A stretch of 64,000 bases of DNA from Chungangia koreensis (GCF_042651785.1 NZ_JBHSEC010000022.1:62001-126000); one strand, 5' to 3'. Positions 16,070-24,249 are shown, counted from the first letter of the stretch. The notes: generated by a model from the letters alone, not told the origin. Program-made: numbers and translations.

Positions 16070-17785
16070 TTATTTGTGTGGATTAGAATCGACCTTTTCG
16101 CCAGAAGCTTCACCTTGAGTTTTATCTCCGCCTAAAGCGAAAACAAAGATTTGTGGATTTCTTCCTGCGGAAGTGATCATGATGTATGATTTGCCATCCA
16201 CTTCAAAGATTGAAGGTGCTGCAGAAATTGTATCACCAGTTGTTTGGAATGCCCAAAGTTCTTCACCTGTTGCAGTGTCAAGAGCTTTTACTTTACCATC
16301 CAATTCACCGTAGAATGAAAGGCCAGTAGCAGTACTTGTCAAACCACCACGTTGCATATCAGGTGTGTCGATTTGCCATTTAACTTCACCAGTAGTAGTG
16401 TCGATTGCTGTAATTCTTCCGAAGGCTGGAACGTCAGCAGCTGGTGCATAAGATGTACCGAATGCCGCCGCACCTGCAGGACCTTCTTGTTGTGCTTCTT
16501 CTTCATTTTTAGCAGTTTTATAGATAACTGGTTGTTCAATTGAACCAATCAAAGCCAAGTTCAATTCTGGGTCAAATGTATCCGGTGCATAGTTTTGGCC
16601 ACCTAATACCCCTGGGTAAGCAAGAACGCCTTCAGGTGTTGGTTCTGGGTGATCAATTTTACCGAATGCTACGTTTTCAAAAACAGGTTCTCCAGTTTCA
16701 GCATCGTATGCAAACCATTCTGCACCTTTTGTACCTACAATGACAAGTTTACGTTCTTCGCCGTCAACTGTTGTATTGATGATTGTCGGGCTGTCTGCTG
16801 TATCATAATCCCAAAGGTCATGAGCCAATTGTTGTTGTGCCCAAACCATTTTACCAGTATCAGCTTCTAAAGCGATAACTGAATTTGTATGCGGGTTAGC
16901 TCCAGGACGGCTTGCGCCAAAGAAGTCAGGAGCTGGGTTACCAGCTGAAATGTACATTAAACCAGTTTCTTCGTCAACGGAAGGTGGCATCCAAACTGCT
17001 CCGCCTCCTCCAAATAGACCTTCTGCTAACCAGTCTTCACCTTTTGGTGGAACTGTCCAGAAAGGTTCGTCCCAAGCAGGTGTTAAATCACTTGCATTGA
17101 ACGCCATTTCGAATCCACGGACACCATTATCGCCGCCTGAACTACCGATGAAGATTTTTCCATCATAGTAAACAGGTGCAGTTGTTTCGTAGTAACCATT
17201 GTCGATTGTAATGTCAGGGAAGTAATCACTTACTTGGATATAGTCAACTGTTTCACCAGTTTCTTGGTCGATCGATACGACACCTACATCATTTGTAAGC
17301 ATGAATACTTTTCCTTCAGCTACAGCAACACCGCGGTTAACGGAAGGCATGCCAGTACGTTCAATTGTATCCAAAAGTTCTTGGGAAGGTTTCCATTCCC
17401 ATTTAACTTCTCCTGTTAAAGCATCAAATGCAAAAACGTAGTTATGAGAAGTAGATACATACGCTACTCCATCAATAACGATCGGATAGTTTTGGTTACC
17501 TGCAGGAATGTTTTCATCTAAATCTTTGAATTTAGCACTCCAAACAATACCTAAATCATTCACGTTATCCTTCGTAATTTCTTCAAAAGGAACGTGTCTG
17601 TTTAGGCCAAGGTCATAACCGAAAGTAGTCCAGTTACTGTAAGTTACCTCTTCAGATTTCTTGTCGCCTGTATTATCAGGTGCTTTGCCAGCATCTTGGT
17701 CGGTCGTACTTGTATCGGAGCAAGCCGAGAGAGCAAGAGAAGCAGCTAAGATCAATGCTGACCCAGATACTATTTTCTTATTCAA
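16070..17785 (-). CDS. Lipoprotein PQQ-dependent alcohol dehydrogenase-like quinoprotein with DYD motif
   Basis: A 571-residue exported quinoprotein of the eight-bladed beta-propeller PQQ-dehydrogenase family. The TTG start at 17785 follows GAGGAGGAT; upstream residues in the frame lack a ribosome site. Lipobox LSAC places the lipidated Cys at residue 22. Tryptophan-docking repeats such as FDALTGEVKWEW, LEADTGKMVWAQ, IDTTTGEVKWQI and LDTATGEELWAF are present. Asn283 in AGNPAPDF fits the metal-binding Asn; Asp219 in GGDNGVRGF replaces the usual Glu; HDLWDYD places the catalytic Asp at 326 with a second Asp at 328. That DYD pair is the signature of rare-earth-dependent alcohol dehydrogenases. 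There is no Cys-Cys pair (no cysteine other than Cys22). It is divergent from a CuA cupredoxin. Substrate and activity are unproven. Confidence 0.82.
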   Translation of the reverse strand: MNKKIVSGSALILAASLALSACSDTSTTDQDAGKAPDNTGDKKSEEVTYSNWTTFGYDLGLNRHVPFEEITKDNVNDLGIVWSAKFKDLDENIPAGNQNYPIVIDGVAYVSTSHNYVFAFDALTGEVKWEWKPSQELLDTIERTGMPSVNRGVAVAEGKVFMLTNDVGVVSIDQETGETVDYIQVSDYFPDITIDNGYYETTAPVYYDGKIFIGSSGGDNGVRGFEMAFNASDLTPAWDEPFWTVPPKGEDWLAEGLFGGGGAVWMPPSVDEETGLMYISAGNPAPDFFGASRPGANPHTNSVIALEADTGKMVWAQQQLAHDLWDYDTADSPTIINTTVDGEERKLVIVGTKGAEWFAYDAETGEPVFENVAFGKIDHPEPTPEGVLAYPGVLGGQNYAPDTFDPELNLALIGSIEQPVIYKTAKNEEEAQQEGPAGAAAFGTSYAPAADVPAFGRITAIDTTTGEVKWQIDTPDMQRGGLTSTATGLSFYGELDGKVKALDTATGEELWAFQTTGDTISAAPSIFEVDGKSYIMITSAGRNPQIFVFALGGDKTQGEASGEKVDSNPHK

Positions 17786-17973
17786 AATAATATCCTCCTC
17801 TTTTTTGTTATTTTTTTGAAGCAAACAAATGGTATCATAGCAAAATATATTATTCAAATAGATTGTTTGGATTTTGTAACAAACTCTTAACAAAGTCTTA
17901 ATATTAAAGGGTTTTCAAAATTAAAATAATTCTTTTCTAAAAATTATCTTTATTGCAATAAAAGTATTATCTC

Positions 17974-18002
17974 TTGATAAACTCATATTTTAGTATTATA
18001 GT
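17974..18002 (+). promoter_or_regulatory. Sigma-A promoter of the cupredoxin gene
   Basis: TTGATA (17974-17979) and TATAGT (17997-18002) are spaced by exactly 17 bases. Confidence 0.65.
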
Positions 18003-18006
18003 GGTC

Positions 18007-18029
18007 ACGATAAATAGTAACGATAAATA
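18007..18029 (+). repeat. Tandem ACGATAAATA repeat in the cupredoxin leader
   Basis: The decamer ACGATAAATA occurs at 18007-18016 and again at 18020-18029, 13 bp apart. It lies between the -10 hexamer and the ribosome site (AAGGAGG), in the 5' untranslated region. It may be a regulator site or a chance duplication. Confidence 0.55.
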
Positions 18030-18045
18030 AAGGAGGAAACAATTT

Positions 18046-18474
18046 ATGAAGAAAAAATTATTAAGCGCTATATTCTTATCATTTTCTCTTGTTGCTTTAG
18101 CAGCATGTGGTTCGGATGATACGGCAAAAGAACCTGCAACTGAAGATACAGATACAGTTCATCCCGAAACTGAAAAAGTACAAAAAGAGGAAACAGTTGA
18201 ACCAACAGGTAATGTAGTAGAAGTAACAATCCACGCTACAAACTTTGAGTTCGATAAAAAAGAAATTAAAGCAAATGTGGGCGATACGATTAAATTGACA
18301 GTAGTCAATGATTCAGGCGCTCATGGCGTTGGTATAGACGGATACGATGTTGAAGTTACCGGCGGCGAAACAGTTGAATTCGTAGCAGATAAAGCTGGAG
18401 AATTCGAATATTATTGTTCAGTAATGTGTGGTACTGGTCATGATAGCATGACTGGAACATTAATCGTTTCCTAA
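18046..18474 (+). CDS. Lipoprotein cupredoxin with a CuA-type copper site
   Basis: A 142-residue surface lipoprotein: signal peptide with lipobox LAAC (Cys21), an acidic linker to about residue 55, then a single cupredoxin domain (about 57-142). The metal residues match the CuA centre of cytochrome oxidase subunit II: His93 in GAHGVG, then Cys124, Cys128, His132 and Met135 in YCSVMCGTGHDSM, with the C-x3-C-x3-H-x2-M spacing. No transmembrane anchor of true CoxB is present, so it is a stand-alone electron carrier held by lipid. Divergence from the PQQ dehydrogenase suggests it may accept its electrons; that is inference. Its promoter and terminator are clear. Confidence 0.85.
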   Translation: MKKKLLSAIFLSFSLVALAACGSDDTAKEPATEDTDTVHPETEKVQKEETVEPTGNVVEVTIHATNFEFDKKEIKANVGDTIKLTVVNDSGAHGVGIDGYDVEVTGGETVEFVADKAGEFEYYCSVMCGTGHDSMTGTLIVS

Positions 18475-18494
18475 TAAGAACAAACAGTTCCAAT

Positions 18495-18540
18495 AAAAGC
18501 TGTCCCTCAGGAAGATATCTACCTGAGGGACAGCTTTTTC
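18495..18540 (+). terminator. Strong terminator of the cupredoxin gene
   Basis: AAAAGCTGTCCCTCAGG (from 18495) pairs with CCTGAGGGACAGCTTTT, followed by T residues; about 17 bp of stem. Confidence 0.9.
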
Positions 18541-18660
18541 TTTTTATCAGGTGGTTCTTCCGAAAAGTGTGTCTCGAAAAACGTTTCAATTTTGTCTATC
18601 TTGGTTTATCGGCGGGTATAACACGAATACATAGACAGCAATTTTGGGAGGAACTCGCGC

Positions 18661-19494
18661 ATGAAGTGGAGAGGCAGAAGGGCAAGTACAAATGTAGAAG
18701 ACAGACGTGGGATGGGCGGTAAGACTTTGATCGGCGGTGGTATAGGCGGCATTGTACTTTTGCTCATTGTCACCTTTTTAGGCGGAGACCCAACAGAAAT
18801 GATGAATAACTTCCAAATGGGAGCGAATGAACCTTACGTGGAAACAAAAGAGGATCAGGAGCTCGCCGAGTTCGTGTCAGTCGTCTTGGCGGACACGGAA
18901 ACAGTATGGAACGATCAGTTTCAGGAGCAAGGGATGGACTATCGGGAACCTACTTTGGTCTTGTTTTCAGGGAGTGTTCAAACAGCTTGTGGGGGTGCCT
19001 CATCAGCAGTCGGACCTTTCTATTGCCCAGGTGATGAAAAGCTATATATTGACCTAAGCTTCTAAAAGGAGCTTCAGAACCGTTTCAATGCACCGGGTGA
19101 CTTTGCGATGGCTTATGTCGTTGCCCATGAGGTTGGACATCATATTCAAACACAGTTGGGCATATCCCAGCAGATGGCAGAGCTGCGTCAGAAGTTGAGT
19201 GAGAAAGAATATAACAAATATCAAGTGCGTATGGAATTGCAGGCTGACTATTTGGCGGGTGTTTGGGCTCATCATGCCCAAGGAATGGGGCTTTTAGAAG
19301 AAGGAGACTTAGAAGAAGCGTTGAATGCTGCCTTTGCAATTGGTGATGATACGTTACAAAAACAGGCACAAGGGTATATAGTACCTGACAGCTTTACTCA
19401 TGGAACGTCCGAACAACGGAAGAAATGGTTCTATCGAGGCTTCCAGTATGGGGACTTGGACCATGGGGATACATTCAACACAAATGATTTATAA
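18661..19494 (+). pseudogene. ypfJ: Neutral zinc metallopeptidase (YpfJ family) interrupted by an in-frame TAA
   Basis: The frame starting MKWRGRRASTNVEDRRGMGG with one membrane segment (about residues 22-40) runs to a TAA at 19063-19065 and continues in the same frame to 19494. Before the stop it reads YCPGDEKLYIDLSF; after it, KELQNRFNAPGDFAMAYVVAHEVGHHIQ. In YpfJ proteins this stretch is continuous (YCP-x-D-x-K-x-YLDLSF-Y-x-x-L), with Tyr where the TAA stands, so one base change (TAT or TAC to TAA) explains it. The HEVGH zinc motif lies after the stop, so the 134-residue product would be inactive. An ATG at 19108 could restart translation but lacks a good ribosome site. A real nonsense mutation and a base-calling error cannot be told apart here. 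Confidence 0.85.
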
Positions 19495-19507
19495 GGAGTG
19501 ATAGGAA

Positions 19508-20005
19508 ATGGAAGGACAAGTACGTTCATTTTTCTTGGAGGACCGTGGAGACATTCCGAATAATCAGCATTTGCCGGTTATTTTCTATCAAGGTGTATTT
19601 GACGACGGTTTAAATATGGAGGCTGCGTTCGCCCGCCATAATTGGACGAATAGTTGGACAGGGGATATTTACGACTATCATCATTACCATAGCAATACGC
19701 ATGAAGTATTAGGAGTGAAATCAGGAAAGGCCACGTTGCTTTTAGGTGGCGATGATGGAGAACGCCTTGAATTGGATGCAGGGGATGTTATTGTTTTGCC
19801 TGCTGGAACAGGTCATAAGAAATTGGAAAGCAATTTCGACTTCGAAGTGATCGGCGCTTATCCGAATGGTATGTCACATAACTTGCGTGAGCGGGATCCG
19901 CACGGCAGAGCCGAGTCACTCGATGAAATCCAGAATGTCCCGGTTCCGGATATGGATCCGGTCTATGGAGAGGATGGACCTTTACGCCATAAGTGGGTGA
20001 AGTAA
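19508..20005 (+). CDS. YjlB-type cupin protein
   Basis: A 165-residue single-domain cupin. The metal-binding motif is visible in DYHHYHSNTHEVLGV (about residues 57-71), with the second cupin motif in DAGDVIVLPAGTGHK (about 91-105). Related proteins are annotated as YjlB in Bacillus; their substrate is unknown. AAGGAG at 19492-19497 is 10 bases before the ATG and overlaps the stop of the broken ypfJ frame, so the two are probably cotranscribed. No signal peptide is seen. Confidence 0.82.
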   Translation: MEGQVRSFFLEDRGDIPNNQHLPVIFYQGVFDDGLNMEAAFARHNWTNSWTGDIYDYHHYHSNTHEVLGVKSGKATLLLGGDDGERLELDAGDVIVLPAGTGHKKLESNFDFEVIGAYPNGMSHNLRERDPHGRAESLDEIQNVPVPDMDPVYGEDGPLRHKWVK

Positions 20006-20035
20006 CGGAAGATATGACTAATTGCCTAAGAAGGG

Positions 20036-20064
20036 TTGACATGTCCCATTTGTTATTCTAAAAT
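20036..20064 (+). promoter_or_regulatory. Promoter of the lysine-riboswitch transcript
   Basis: TTGACA (20036-20041), a 17-base spacer, then TAAAAT (20059-20064), close to the sigma-A consensus. It sits 40 bp before the riboswitch aptamer. Confidence 0.8.
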
Positions 20065-20105
20065 AGGGCACAATGAATTGAATACGTAACCTCATCTTTC
20101 ACAGG

Positions 20106-20284
20106 TGAGGTAGAGGCGCGGTATTTAACAGTCCTTGGTAGAGCTCAGAGAAGCGATGAAGCCATGGAGAAGGAAATATCGCCGAAGTGTGCATGATTTC
20201 TCGAATTATGCATGCTGGGTCTGCAGTTAAGAGCTGCAGGACTGTCTCGATTAATTCCCAAGTTGATCGAGTTGTGCTATCTCA
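20106..20284 (+). ncRNA. Lysine riboswitch (L box) aptamer
   Basis: P1 is formed by TGAGGTAG (20106-20113) and CTATCTCA (20277-20284). The L-box conserved core is recognisable: GAGGTAGAGGCGC at the 5' side, GGAGAAGGAAATATCGCCGAAG in the middle, the CTGGGTCTGCAG-type junction, and AGGACTGTCTCG before the last helix. Lysine binding is expected to favour the terminator at 20321-20348 and so switch off the ABC importer downstream. This is what identifies that importer as a probable lysine transporter. Confidence 0.88.
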
Positions 20285-20320
20285 TTTATGGGAAAGAAGA
20301 GGAATTTTGGGTAACCGTCA

Positions 20321-20348
20321 AAGGCCTGAGTTCGTCTCAGGCCTTTTT
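20321..20348 (+). terminator. Expression-platform terminator of the lysine riboswitch
   Basis: AAGGCCTGAG (20321-20330) pairs with CTCAGGCCTT (20336-20345) around TTCGT and runs into T residues, 58 bp before the substrate-binding-protein start. Confidence 0.85.
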
Positions 20349-20405
20349 ATTATACGGTTGCCTTTTTGTATTCACCAAAACTATGACAACAAGGAGAGAA
20401 TCATA

Positions 20406-21242
20406 ATGAAAAAGAAATTAGCAGTTTTAGCAACAATTTCACTATCAGCAATGATGATGTTGGCAGGGTGTGGAAGCGGCTCTGAAACACCTGAAGCGTC
20501 CGCAGACGAAAATACATTTAGAGTTGGACTTGAAGCAGGTTATGCTCCGTTTAACTGGACACAGATGGATGACTCTAATGGCGGAGTGAAAATTGACGGG
20601 AATGCAGAATATGCTGGCGGTTATGATGTTGAAATCGCAAAGAAAATTGCGGATGGTTTAGGAAGAGAATTAGTTATTGTGAAATCGGAATGGGACGGGC
20701 TTGTACCTTCTTTGACTTCTAATAAGATTGACGCAATCATTGCAGGAATGTCTCCGACGGAAGAACGGAAGAAGACGATCGACTTTACGGATAACTACTA
20801 TACTTCTGATTTAGTAATGGTTGTAAAAAAAGGATCCGCGTTTGAAAATGCAAAGTCTATCCAAGATTTCAGCGGTGCAAAAGTGACTGCTCAGTTAAAT
20901 ACATTCCACTACTCTGTAATTGATCAGATCAAAGATGTTAAAAAGCAGACTGCAATGGACAACTTTCCTGCAATGCGTGTAGCACTTGAGTCCGGCATGA
21001 TCGATGGATATGTATCTGAACGTCCTGAAGGGATTAGCGCATCTTCGGCAAATGACAATTTCGTGATGGTTGAATTCGAAGAAGGGTTCGAGACATCCGC
21101 TGATGACACGGCGATTGCAGTGGGCGTTAAGAAAGACAGCGAATTGACAGCAAAGATTAATGAAATCCTTTCTACCATTTCAGAAGAAGAACGCCAGGAA
21201 ATTATGGATAATGCAATCTTGAACCAGCCAGCAGCACAATAA
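20406..21242 (+). CDS. Amino-acid ABC transporter substrate-binding lipoprotein (probably lysine)
   Basis: A 278-residue periplasmic-binding-protein-like lipoprotein with signal MKKKLAVLATISLSAMMMLAGCG and lipobox LAGC. The SBP_bac_3 fold is seen in FRVGLEAGYAPFNWTQ, GYDVEIAKKIADGLGRE and GMSPTEERKKTIDFTDNYY. The ATG at 20406 follows AAGGAGAG; the frame is open upstream but crosses the riboswitch, so longer starts are rejected. It is first in a three-gene importer operon (SBP, permease, ATPase). The lysine riboswitch upstream argues for lysine; general sequence alone would give only polar or basic amino acids. Confidence 0.9.
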   Translation: MKKKLAVLATISLSAMMMLAGCGSGSETPEASADENTFRVGLEAGYAPFNWTQMDDSNGGVKIDGNAEYAGGYDVEIAKKIADGLGRELVIVKSEWDGLVPSLTSNKIDAIIAGMSPTEERKKTIDFTDNYYTSDLVMVVKKGSAFENAKSIQDFSGAKVTAQLNTFHYSVIDQIKDVKKQTAMDNFPAMRVALESGMIDGYVSERPEGISASSANDNFVMVEFEEGFETSADDTAIAVGVKKDSELTAKINEILSTISEEERQEIMDNAILNQPAAQ

Positions 21243-21284
21243 TAAGCCGGCAAAGCCGGTTCCACTTAGAAAAGGGGGAGAAGC

Positions 21285-22037
21285 ATGAGCTATGAATGGA
21301 TCGTGACTATCATCTCAGATAACTGGCCGATGTTTCTCCGCGGAGCGGGGATGACCTTACTCATTTCCATCATCGGTACATTAATCGGGGCTATGATTGG
21401 ATTAGCGATTGGAGTCATTCGGACGGCTCCGGTTTCAGAAAGTAAATTGAAAAGAGTTCTTCTTAAGATAGTCGATGTCATTTTATCGGCATATATCGAA
21501 TTTTTCCGAGGCACTCCGATGATTGTCCAAGCGATGGTCATTTTTTACGGCTCCGCTTTGGCCTTCGGCATTGATATGGATCGGCTGATAGCTGCAATCA
21601 TCATCGTCTCTATCAACACCGGGGCATATATGGCTGAAATTGTGCGGGGAGGTATTTTATCAGTCGATAAAGGCCAATTTGAGGCGGCACATGCAATTGG
21701 AATGAGTCATTTCCAGACGATGCGCCATGTCGTCATGCCACAGGTAATACGGAACATTCTCCCCGCAACTGGGAACCAATTCATTATCAACATTAAAGAT
21801 ACATCCGTATTAAACGTAATCGGCGTGACAGAGCTATTTTTCCAAACAAAGTCAGTCGCAGGAAACAACTTCAGGTATTTTGAATCGTTTTTCGTTGCTT
21901 GTGTTCTATACTTCGTTATGACTTATGCAGTTACGTTGATCCTTCGCTATGTTGAAAGAAAAATGGATGGACCCGAAAATTACGTGATCGTCGGTCAGCC
22001 AAATGTAATCGGCACTGGACAGATTAAAGAAAAATAG
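21285..22037 (+). CDS. Amino-acid ABC transporter permease
   Basis: A 250-residue HisM/GlnP-type permease with about five membrane segments. The cytoplasmic EAA loop is visible (EAAHAIGMSHFQTMRHVVMPQ, about residues 144-164). GGGGGAG lies before the ATG. It forms the channel for the lysine-riboswitch-controlled importer, probably as a homodimer since only one permease is present. Confidence 0.92.
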   Translation: MSYEWIVTIISDNWPMFLRGAGMTLLISIIGTLIGAMIGLAIGVIRTAPVSESKLKRVLLKIVDVILSAYIEFFRGTPMIVQAMVIFYGSALAFGIDMDRLIAAIIIVSINTGAYMAEIVRGGILSVDKGQFEAAHAIGMSHFQTMRHVVMPQVIRNILPATGNQFIINIKDTSVLNVIGVTELFFQTKSVAGNNFRYFESFFVACVLYFVMTYAVTLILRYVERKMDGPENYVIVGQPNVIGTGQIKEK

Positions 22038-22051
22038 AAGGAGGGAAGATA

Positions 22052-22795
22052 ATGGAAGCGGTTATAGATATTCAGCACATAAGCAAATCTTTCGGTCAAC
22101 ATGAAGTGTTAAAGGATATCGACTTTACAGTCCATAAAGGGGAAGTCGTCTCCATCATCGGCTCTTCAGGTTCGGGGAAATCCACCCTCCTTCGATGCAT
22201 CAATTTGTTGGAGAAACCAAGTGGTGGGATGATCATCTATAAAGGTGAGAATATATTGGACGGCAAGCATAATGTCAACTCGTACCGGACTAAGTTGGGC
22301 ATGGTTTTCCAGCAGTTCAATTTATTCAACAATCATAATGTATTGGAAAATTGTACGGTCGGGCAAATGAAAGTGTTGAAACGTTCGAGGGAAGAAGCAG
22401 AAAAAGTGTCGATGCGGTACTTGAAGGTTGTCGGCATGGACCAATATGTCAATGCGAAACCGAAGCAGCTATCTGGCGGCCAGAAACAGCGTGTGGCGAT
22501 TGCACGTGCATTGTCGATGGAACCGGATGTCATGCTGTTTGACGAACCGACGTCCGCCCTTGACCCGGAAATGGTCGGCGAAGTTTTAAAGGTAATGAAA
22601 GAATTGGCCGAATCAGGGTTAACGATGCTAATCGTCACGCATGAAATGGAATTTGCAAGGGAAGTATCTGATCGGGTCGTCTTTATGGACAAAGGGGTCA
22701 TTGCAGAAGAAGGGAAACCGGAACAGTTATTCAATCACCCGAACCAAGAACGGACGCGAGAATTCTTGAAAAGAACGTTAGGGTCAAATGTGTGA
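22052..22795 (+). CDS. Amino-acid ABC transporter ATPase
   Basis: A 247-residue ATPase of the GlnQ/HisP type. Walker A is GSSGSGKST (about residues 36-44), the signature is LSGGQKQR, and Walker B is VMLFDEPTSALDPE, followed by a switch histidine in IVTHEMEFA. It begins 14 bp after the permease stop with GGAGGG. It powers the riboswitch-controlled lysine or basic amino-acid uptake system. A terminator follows. Confidence 0.95.
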   Translation: MEAVIDIQHISKSFGQHEVLKDIDFTVHKGEVVSIIGSSGSGKSTLLRCINLLEKPSGGMIIYKGENILDGKHNVNSYRTKLGMVFQQFNLFNNHNVLENCTVGQMKVLKRSREEAEKVSMRYLKVVGMDQYVNAKPKQLSGGQKQRVAIARALSMEPDVMLFDEPTSALDPEMVGEVLKVMKELAESGLTMLIVTHEMEFAREVSDRVVFMDKGVIAEEGKPEQLFNHPNQERTREFLKRTLGSNV

Positions 22796-22829
22796 TCACT
22801 AACATAACTAAAAACTAATGATAGAACAA

Positions 22830-22863
22830 GAAGACTCCAGCATTTCATTTGCTGGAGTCTTTT
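22830..22863. terminator. Terminator after the amino-acid ABC operon
   Basis: AAGACTCCAGC (22831-22841) pairs with GCTGGAGTCTT (22851-22861), with T residues after it. It lies between convergent genes. Confidence 0.85.
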
Positions 22864-22871
22864 CTACAGTT

Positions 22872-23294
22872 TTATGACTGTGGGTATGTTTCCTGAAGGA
22901 ATTTAACAGATGCCAAAATCAGCTCTTTCAGGATCTCTTCATCGATATCAGCCAATTTGTTGATGTAGACACAAGCGGCTCCGGTAGTATGCTTGCCGAA
23001 TCGCTTTAGTAACTCTTCACGCTCTGATTCACCTGGCGTAAAGTATAAGCTAATCTTCGCTTTCCTTGGAGAAAAGCCAACCAATGGGGCTTCCCCCTCG
23101 TGACCGGATTGGTATTTGTAATGATACGAACCGAATCCGATAATGCTTGGCCCCCACATTTTCGCTTCCAAACCTGTTGCTTCAGTGAAAATATCCAGTA
23201 ACCGGTACGCATCCGCCTTTTTCTTCGGACTATCCACCCGTTCAATAAATTCAATGACGCTATGGTCAGTCTCTTTCGTTTTTAACTTATACAT
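22872..23294 (-). CDS. DUF1801 (YdhG-like) protein
   Basis: A 140-residue cytosolic alpha/beta protein with the DUF1801 pattern: EFIERVDSPKKKADAYRLL at the start, MWGPSIIGFGSYHYKYQSG in the middle and FSPRKAKISLYF afterwards. These proteins share a fold with the iron chaperone frataxin/Fra family in some annotations, but the cellular role is unsettled. GGAGG precedes the start. It is single and convergent with the amino-acid importer. Confidence 0.85.
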   Translation of the reverse strand: MYKLKTKETDHSVIEFIERVDSPKKKADAYRLLDIFTEATGLEAKMWGPSIIGFGSYHYKYQSGHEGEAPLVGFSPRKAKISLYFTPGESEREELLKRFGKHTTGAACVYINKLADIDEEILKELILASVKFLQETYPQS

Positions 23295-23568
23295 TTATAA
23301 TCCTCCTTGGCCGTGACATTCTTTCATTTCATCGCTGGTCGTGTAGAATCCTTCCATCAGGCAGTATTTTGTACGTGAATCAGACTATCTGTTAAAATAG
23401 TTGTAAGAGCATATGGAACTTTTTAATCAAAAGGGCATCTGAATCTTTGTTTCTAAAACGAAATCGTCAAGACGTGGCATTGGCCATCACCTTCATTGAA
23501 AGTCATTGTTTATCGCGACCTTTGCCAAGAAGCAGGGTCCTTTTTTATACAGTAAGGAGGAATTTCGA

Positions 23569-24021
23569 TTGAATTTCATCTCATCTGATCTACCTGTTTT
23601 CATACAACGAGAATTGGAAAAAATCCATGAAAAGCTGGTTCCAATCATGAAAAGGGCAGCTAAGTATACATTATGGTCATTTCCACTAATTGGTATGTCG
23701 ATTTTTAATGTAGCATTCCAGTTATTATTTGTACCAGCAGATATGAGATCCCTTTTTGTCCTAATACTTTTCTCGGTCGCTGGCGCAATCGGTTTTGCCT
23801 TGTCTAAAGAGGCCAAATTCCAGAAACGGCAAATTCGTAAATTGAGCAGCGAGTTCATGGTAGAACGAATTATTAGCAGTGAAAATGCTACAGAAGAGTC
23901 AAAAAGTAGATATGTGGCATTGGTTAAAAACCAACCCGTTCATGCAGTCCAGCACTTTGTGGATTTTTTGAAAAAGGAAAACCAGCAATTGCTGACGAAC
24001 AATGAATTTACATCGTATTAA
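23569..24021 (+). CDS. Two-helix membrane protein, DUF5392-like
   Basis: A 150-residue protein starting at TTG 23569, chosen because AAGGAGG ends 9 bases before it; an ATG at 23506 lies in the same frame without a site. Two hydrophobic segments (about residues 33-55 and 62-80) flank LLFVPADMRS; the rest is charged, ending in VQHFVDFLKKENQQLL. I believe it matches the Bacillales family DUF5392, but this is from memory. Function is unknown. Confidence 0.65.
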   Translation: MNFISSDLPVFIQRELEKIHEKLVPIMKRAAKYTLWSFPLIGMSIFNVAFQLLFVPADMRSLFVLILFSVAGAIGFALSKEAKFQKRQIRKLSSEFMVERIISSENATEESKSRYVALVKNQPVHAVQHFVDFLKKENQQLLTNNEFTSY

Positions 24022-24097
24022 ATTCTATTAAATCTTTGTTAGGTATCTATTAGTAAAAAGGCACAGGTGAACCTTCCTTTCTAACATAAACTATCAC

Positions 24098-24113
24098 TGT
24101 AAGGGCCCTTACA
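24098..24113. other. Perfect 16-bp palindrome upstream of yjcZ
   Basis: TGTAAGGGCCCTTACA reads identically on both strands. It may be a weak terminator for the preceding gene (T-rich after it) or an operator of yjcZ, whose ATG is 32 bp away. CATAAACTA at 24085-24093 just before it resembles a sigma-K -10 element (CATANNNTA), which would suit a sporulation gene. Confidence 0.45.
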
Positions 24114-24144
24114 TTTTAGTTTAATTAGGAAAGGAGGAAGAGCT

Positions 24145-24249
24145 ATGGGTTACGCATACGGCGGAGGATACAACAATAGCTTTGCTTTGATTGTTGTATT
24201 GTTCATTCTTTTGATCATCGTTGGCGCAACATTCTACGGTGGCTACTAA
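24145..24249 (+). CDS. YjcZ-family sporulation miniprotein
   Basis: A 34-residue protein: glycine/tyrosine-rich start MGYAYGGGYNN, one hydrophobic helix (FALIVVLFILLIIVGATF) and end YGGY. This is the layout of the YjcZ/SscA-type family found in spore formers, membrane or coat miniproteins made late in sporulation. AAAGGAGGA lies 8 bases upstream and a strong terminator follows, so the short gene is well supported. It is one of the better clues that the organism forms endospores. Confidence 0.85.
   Translation: MGYAYGGGYNNSFALIVVLFILLIIVGATFYGGY

Noticed and set aside
20187..20405. Longer start of the lysine SBP gene
   Set aside because: The extension would be translated from riboswitch and terminator sequence; the ATG at 20406 has a ribosome site and begins a proper lipoprotein signal.
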